DNA of 12,014 bases, taken from contig DASYSL010000176.1 in NCBI GenBank assembly GCA_036003365.1, positions 1-12,014 on the forward strand, written 5' to 3'. A program made the position numbers and the translations under genes. Position 1 is the stretch's first letter. Every line of letters begins with the position of its first letter. Below, piece after piece: positions 7,959 to 12,014 of this stretch. The notes under the pieces were generated by a model. It was not told where the DNA came from. It saw only the letters and a list, made by a program, of their open reading frames with translations, and searched no databases. Source of the DNA: DASYSL01 sp036003365. GTDB taxonomy: Bacteria; Eisenbacteria; RBG-16-71-46; DASYSL01.

Positions 7959-9370
7959 GAGGGAGTCTCCTGCGGCGCAAGGCGCGCCCGCGAAGGCACG
8001 AGCCAGCCGGTGGCGTACATGAGGAGAGAGGCGGCGAGCCCGACGTAGATGGGCTCGATCGAGCCGGGATAGCCCGGCGCTCGTCCAAACAGCGGCAACG
8101 ATCCGCATAGCACCCAGGCGAGCGTGAGCGCGAGCGGAATCAACATGGCCCAGAGCGTGAGCCCGGCCGGCAGGCGCCCGCGGCCGAGAATCGCCGTGGT
8201 GACGGGCAAGAGAAGCGCCGGGGTGACGATCGAGCCCATGAGCTTCCAGATCTCGACCACGCTCGGCTCGGCGAGTGCGACGGTGCAGGCGAAGACGGCC
8301 GAGACCCACAAACCGATCTTGGTGAAGCGCGTGGCGCGTGGGTCGTCGTGGCGCGGCGCCAGGATGTCGCGCCCGAGGGTGCTCGCCGCGATGAAGCCGT
8401 AGGCGTCGATGGTGCTCATCACTGTGGCGATCATGGCGAGATAGAAGAGCCCGAGCGCGCCCGCGGGCAGCGTCATCTTGGCCAGCTCGGGGAAGGCGAA
8501 CACGGGCTGGGCGAGATGCGGCAAGACGGCGCGCGCGTACATGCCGGTCGACGTGGTCAAAAAGTCGAAGACGATCCAGAAGCCGATCGAGATCAGCACG
8601 CCGCGCTGCGCGGTGCGCGGATCCTGTGCGGCGTAGGCGCGCTGCCAGAAGCCCGGGTCGATCAAGGTCGACAGCGCGATGAAATACCACACCAAGACGG
8701 CGGCCGGCGGATTGCCGCCGTTCCACGTGAAGTGCGCGGGCGGCAAGTGGGTGCGCAGAAATCCCAGGCCGCCGTGCTGCGTCACCAGGAAGCCGAACAT
8801 GATGATGAAGCCGACGTACATGAGCACGAACTGGATCTGATCCGAGAACACCACGCTGCGCATGCCGCCGTTCTGGATGTAGAAGATCGAGAACACGGCG
8901 GCCGCAACCACGCACGGCACCAAGGGCAGCTGGAACATCGAGGCGAAGAGCGTGCCCAGCATGAGCACGTAGGCCGAGGGCGCGGCGAGCGCGAACACGG
9001 CCAAGGCGCCGACCAGCGCGGGCCCGCGCCCATAGTTCTCTTGCAGCAATTCGGGAACGGTGAACAAGGCGGCGCGGCGCGCGCGGCGGGCGAAGAAGAT
9101 CGCGAACAGGAGCGCGCCCACGTAATAGGGCACGCCGAAGACGAGCCAGTTGCTCACGCCGTAGCGATACGAGTACTCGCCCACGCCGAGGATGCCGCCG
9201 TACCACGACGCGACGAGCGTGGCCACGAACGCGGGCAGCGTCACGGCGCGGCCGGCGACCAGGTAGTCGACGGCGCGCGTGGACGCGCGGCGCGCGCGCA
9301 GCCACACCAGGCCGAGCACGGCGAAATAGAGAACGAGCAGCGCCCAATCGACGGGGCTGTGGCTGAACAT
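7955..9370 (-). CDS. Sodium:solute symporter (SSS family), predicted thiamine or HMP importer
   Basis: From ATG 9370 the product has 471 residues and about 13 hydrophobic segments, the normal SSS size and topology. Family marks include DYLVAGRAVTLPAF (35-48), ATLVASWYGGILGVGEYSY (50-68), VPELLQENYG (105-114), TLIDPGFWQRAYAAQ (235-249) and MSTIDAYGFIAASTLGRDIL (318-337). The last is the equivalent of the S-T-A-D-S stretch near the sodium site; here it reads S-T-I-D-A. The gene lies directly behind a TPP riboswitch and overlaps a TonB receptor. From memory, SSS proteins under THI-box control have been named ThiV and proposed as thiamine importers; I cannot verify orthology. A TTG at 9385 would add five residues, but it lies in the loop of the predicted sequestering hairpin, and neither start has a strong SD; ATG 9370 is preferred. 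Import across the inner membrane driven by sodium is the expected activity. The thiamine substrate is inference from regulation. Confidence 0.9.
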   Translation of the reverse strand: MFSHSPVDWALLVLYFAVLGLVWLRARRASTRAVDYLVAGRAVTLPAFVATLVASWYGGILGVGEYSYRYGVSNWLVFGVPYYVGALLFAIFFARRARRAALFTVPELLQENYGRGPALVGALAVFALAAPSAYVLMLGTLFASMFQLPLVPCVVAAAVFSIFYIQNGGMRSVVFSDQIQFVLMYVGFIIMFGFLVTQHGGLGFLRTHLPPAHFTWNGGNPPAAVLVWYFIALSTLIDPGFWQRAYAAQDPRTAQRGVLISIGFWIVFDFLTTSTGMYARAVLPHLAQPVFAFPELAKMTLPAGALGLFYLAMIATVMSTIDAYGFIAASTLGRDILAPRHDDPRATRFTKIGLWVSAVFACTVALAEPSVVEIWKLMGSIVTPALLLPVTTAILGRGRLPAGLTLWAMLIPLALTLAWVLCGSLPLFGRAPGYPGSIEPIYVGLAASLLMYATGWLVPSRARLAPQETPS

Positions 9371-9376
9371 GGAGAA

Positions 9377-9431
9377 GCCGCCCAAAGGGACGGCGTCGAG
9401 GCAATGCGGAGAGCTCGATTGCTTCGCCGTT
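9377..9431 (-). promoter_or_regulatory. Predicted TPP-riboswitch expression platform (alternating helices)
   Basis: Read on the minus strand. Fold A is a hairpin GCCGTCCC-TTT-GGGCGGC (9394-9377) with seven pairs and one bulged T. It ends seven bases before the ATG at 9370 and buries the only G-rich stretch (GGGCGG) that could serve the ribosome. Fold B pairs ACGGCG (9430-9425), the 3' arm of riboswitch helix P1, with CGCCGT (9395-9390), the left arm of that hairpin. It is extended by TCGAG (9418-9414) with CTCGA (9400-9396). With TPP bound, P1 closes and fold A forms. Without TPP, fold B opens the start region. There is no T tract, so control of translation is more likely than termination. 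Confidence 0.55.
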
Positions 9432-9513
9432 TCCCTACGCTGGTATGACCCAGTTCAGGTTCGAAGGGTGTGCTCTCAGGCCGGCGCTGATCTGCCGACC
9501 ACCCCTAACGACG
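9425..9513 (-). promoter_or_regulatory. TPP riboswitch (THI element)
   Basis: The minus strand carries the conserved THI-box parts in order and spacing. CTGAGA is at 9479-9474, ACCCTTCGAACCTGA at 9469-9455, and ACCAGCGTAGGGA at 9444-9432, the last two separated by the P4/P5 region. The upstream GGGGTG pairs with the CACCC of the THI box. A 7-pair P1 (one G-U) joins CGTCGTT (9513-9507) to AACGGCG (9431-9425). The element binds thiamine pyrophosphate and normally represses downstream genes when the vitamin is plentiful. It stands 54 bases before the symporter start and should control both symporter and receptor. Confidence 0.96.
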
Positions 9514-9514
9514 C

Positions 9515-9530
9515 GTTCGCGTGCGCGAAC
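9515..9530. repeat. 7-bp inverted repeat at the 5' edge of the riboswitch
   Basis: GTTCGCG-TG-CGCGAAC is a perfect palindrome separated from riboswitch P1 by one base. As RNA it would fold with a four-base CGTG loop and five pairs. It may be a short leader stem stacked on P1, or a protein-binding site near the promoter. Function is not shown. Confidence 0.45.
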
Positions 9531-9542
9531 GGGCACAGAATG

Positions 9543-9560
9543 CTCCCCCGGGCGGGGGAG
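9543..9560 (-). terminator. GC-rich hairpin after the CDGSH gene, possible terminator
   Basis: CTCCCCC (9543-9549) and GGGGGAG (9554-9560) form a perfect 7-bp stem with a four-base loop, 16 bases after the CDGSH stop (9576-9578) and upstream of the riboswitch. On the minus strand no T tract follows, only CATTCTG. It could slow or partly end transcription from the CDGSH gene, or it may simply lie in the spacer before the thiamine operon. Confidence 0.4.
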
Positions 9561-9575
9561 ACGCAAGTGGGGGGA

Positions 9576-9809
9576 CTAGACCTTCGGCTTGGGCGGCGGC
9601 AGCGCACGCGCCACCACCACGGACTCGAACGCGCACTCCTTGTGCTTGCCGTCGCAGAACGGTTTGTCGTTCGACTGGCCGCAACGGCAGAGCTTGACGC
9701 TCGTGCGGCCGGCCAGCTCGAAAGCGTTGCCGTCGGGGTCCACGATTTCGAAGTCGCCTTCGATCAGGAGCGGCCCGTGGGGGCGCACCGTGATGCGGGT
9801 CGAAGCCAT
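9576..9809 (-). CDS. CDGSH-type iron-sulfur protein
   Basis: From ATG 9809 the product has 77 residues, the usual size for a single-domain bacterial CDGSH protein. The cluster motif is CRCGQSNDKPFCDGKH (41-56), giving Cys41, Cys43, Cys52 and His56 as the three-Cys-one-His ligands of a 2Fe-2S centre. The diagnostic CDGSH run is CDGKH here, with Lys in place of Ser. Before it lies a typical strand pair, GPLLIEGDFEIVDPDGNAF (12-30). There is no signal peptide, so it acts in the cytoplasm, in electron transfer or Fe-S/redox chemistry; the partner is unknown. The start is set by GGAGG (9822-9818) eight bases upstream. The in-frame ATG at 9824 would overlap that site and is less likely, and the frame open to 9896 is not needed. 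The gene is divergent from ettA. A 10-bp tandem repeat sits just upstream of the Shine-Dalgarno. Confidence 0.92.
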   Translation of the reverse strand: MASTRITVRPHGPLLIEGDFEIVDPDGNAFELAGRTSVKLCRCGQSNDKPFCDGKHKECAFESVVVARALPPPKPKV

Positions 9810-9825
9810 GCCGCGCACCTCCATC

Positions 9826-9845
9826 TTCGTGATATTTCGTGATAT
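9826..9845. repeat. Perfect 10-bp tandem repeat in a divergent promoter
   Basis: TTCGTGATAT occurs twice head to tail (9826-9835 and 9836-9845). The spacing is about one helix turn, so two bound proteins would sit on the same face. It lies four bases upstream of the CDGSH Shine-Dalgarno and 68 bases before the ettA start. It is AT-richer than everything around it. A regulator's operator is plausible; the regulator is unknown. Confidence 0.6.
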
Positions 9846-9913
9846 GTTGTGGGTACCGCGACACCCTATCAGACCGACGGCCCCGGCCGCATCCAATCCA
9901 TCAGGAGAAGCGA

Positions 9914-11587
<1,674 letters not shown>

Positions 11588-11598
11588 CCACTCGGGCC

Positions 11599-11629
11599 GG
11601 GCGGCCCGTGCATCCTGCATGGGCCGCCC
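11599..11629 (+). terminator. Strong hairpin after ettA, probable terminator
   Basis: GGGCGGCCCGTGCA (11599-11612) pairs with TGCATGGGCCGCCC (11616-11629) over 14 positions, one of them G-U, around a TCC loop. It begins 12 bases after the ettA stop. The following AATTCTC is only weakly T-rich, so it may act with Rho or as an RNA-stabilising 3' end. From here to 11760 I see no gene. Confidence 0.7.
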
Positions 11630-11760
11630 AATTCTCATCCGCAGACGGCAAAGGGAGGCGGCCTGCTCTGGCCGCGCGGCCCGGCTTTGCGGCGCTCACC
11701 GCTGCGACTAAGCCGCGTTTCCTCATTCATTTGCCGCATTGAAATTGCTGCCCAGCGAGA

Positions 11761-11776
11761 TGGCATGGGGCCTGCT
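11761..11776 (+). promoter_or_regulatory. Sigma-54 (-24/-12) promoter of the pilin gene
   Basis: TGGCATGGGGCCTGCT fits the consensus TGGCAC-N5-TTGCW. The invariant GG lies at 11762-11763 and the invariant GC at 11774-11775, ten bases between. The two departures are C-to-T in the -24 block and T-to-C in the -12 block. Transcription would start near 11787, leaving a leader of about 60 bases before the ATG. Pilin genes of several proteobacteria are known to use sigma-54 with the PilS/PilR pair. No activator site was recognised upstream. Confidence 0.7.
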
Positions 11777-11791
11777 TTATCCGGATTGAAC

Positions 11792-11820
11792 CCGGCACAC
11801 GGGTCGTCCGGCACGCGGGT
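11792..11820 (+). repeat. 13-bp direct repeat in the pilin leader
   Basis: CCGGCACACGGGT (11792-11804) recurs as CCGGCACGCGGGT (11808-11820), one mismatch and a 16-base period. Each copy holds a small inverted repeat (CCG...CGG); the first extends to ACCCG-GCACA-CGGGT. The pair lies between the predicted transcription start and the Shine-Dalgarno, so it could be a binding site or leader RNA structure controlling pilin output. Confidence 0.5.
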
Positions 11821-11846
11821 AAAAACTTAGGGTAAGGAGCCATCCC

Positions 11847-12014
11847 ATGCTTCGGAACAGAAAGGGCTTCACGCTGATCGAGCTGATGATCGTGGTCGTG
11901 ATCATCGGCATTCTGGCGGCGATCGCCATTCCGAACTTCATCGCCATGCAGTCGCGGGCCAAGGAAGGCTCGACCAAGGCGAACATGCACACGTTCCAGC
12001 TGGCCGCCGAGGAC
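11847..12014 (+). CDS. Type IV pilin / type II secretion pseudopilin, 5' part
   Basis: Fifty-six residues are visible before the right edge. The start ATG 11847 has AAGGAG (11834-11839) seven bases upstream. The prepilin signal is MLRNRKG followed by FTLIELMIVVVIIGILAAIA: a short basic leader, Gly7 as the prepilin peptidase cut site, Phe8 as the methylated first residue, and Glu12 (Glu5 of the mature protein) needed for assembly. The long hydrophobic helix continues through IPNFIAMQSRAKEGSTKANM (28-47). The protein is assembled from the inner membrane into a pilus or pseudopilus. The sequence fits a major PilA/PilE-type pilin of the Geobacter/Myxococcus style as well as a GspG-like pseudopilin. 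The sigma-54 promoter favours a pilin, but the missing C-terminal half, which would decide, lies outside the window. Confidence 0.95.
   Translation, partial: MLRNRKGFTLIELMIVVVIIGILAAIAIPNFIAMQSRAKEGSTKANMHTFQLAAED

Noticed and set aside
7959..9404. Upstream extension of the TonB receptor frame, making a 1242-residue product
   Set aside because: The extension is arginine/histidine-rich, has no domain, and lies out of frame over the symporter gene. The signal peptide and Shine-Dalgarno at 7958 mark the true start.
8348..9448. 366-residue plus-strand open frame antisense to the symporter and riboswitch
   Set aside because: It is rich in Arg, Glu and His with repeats of GC-rich codons, and it would read through the riboswitch. 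Nothing supports it.
9550..9570. Possible sigma-70 promoter TTGCGT...CATTCT before the riboswitch
   Set aside because: Only about half of each hexamer matches and the spacer is a hairpin, so the match is no better than chance.
9839..9913. N-terminal extension of EttA from an ATG at 9839
   Set aside because: No Shine-Dalgarno stands before it, the 25 extra residues are unlike EttA, and ATG 9914 has AGGAG at the right distance and gives the family N-terminus.

Overview
The window is GC-rich DNA from a didermic (Gram-negative) bacterium. The evidence for a second membrane is a complete TonB-dependent outer-membrane receptor and a type IV pilin/pseudopilin. Secreted proteins with a dockerin-type calcium repeat, cohesin-like domains and a FlgD-Ig-like C-terminal tail recall uncultured lineages of the FCB/Eisenbacteria type. 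That placement is an inference from domain style; no rRNA or other phylogenetic marker is present.

Layout, left to right. (1) Positions 1-2521, minus strand: two translationally coupled genes. A DUF3142-family membrane-anchored protein is followed, with a one-base TGATG overlap, by a long exported protein that runs off the left edge. (2) Positions 2595-4856, plus strand: a 753-residue secreted multidomain protein with cohesin-like, dockerin and FlgD-like parts, ended by a strong intrinsic terminator. (3) Positions 4996-5664, plus strand: a small exported protein of unknown function, visibly lower in GC than its surroundings. (4) Positions 9513-5676, minus strand: a thiamine-uptake operon. A TPP riboswitch precedes a sodium:solute symporter, which overlaps by ATGA a TonB-dependent receptor. 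The leader also holds a plausible expression platform with two mutually exclusive folds. (5) Positions 9576-9809, minus strand: a small CDGSH iron-sulfur protein. It is divergent from ettA, and the space between them holds a perfect 10-bp tandem repeat. (6) Positions 9914-11587, plus strand: ettA, an ABC-F translation factor, followed by a 14-bp hairpin. (7) Positions 11847-12014, plus strand: the start of a type IV pilin-like gene behind a good sigma-54 promoter match and a 13-bp direct repeat.

How the genes work together: the clearest functional unit is the TPP-controlled pair. The receptor would bring thiamine or a related compound across the outer membrane, and the symporter across the inner one, with TPP shutting both off through one leader. 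The other genes are separate units: general translation (ettA), redox/Fe-S (CDGSH), surface proteins, and pili. I do not see a defence system, mobile element, CRISPR array, tRNA or rRNA. The most unusual items are the cohesin-dockerin-cohesin architecture, the riboswitch expression platform, and the coupled DUF3142/unknown exported protein pair.
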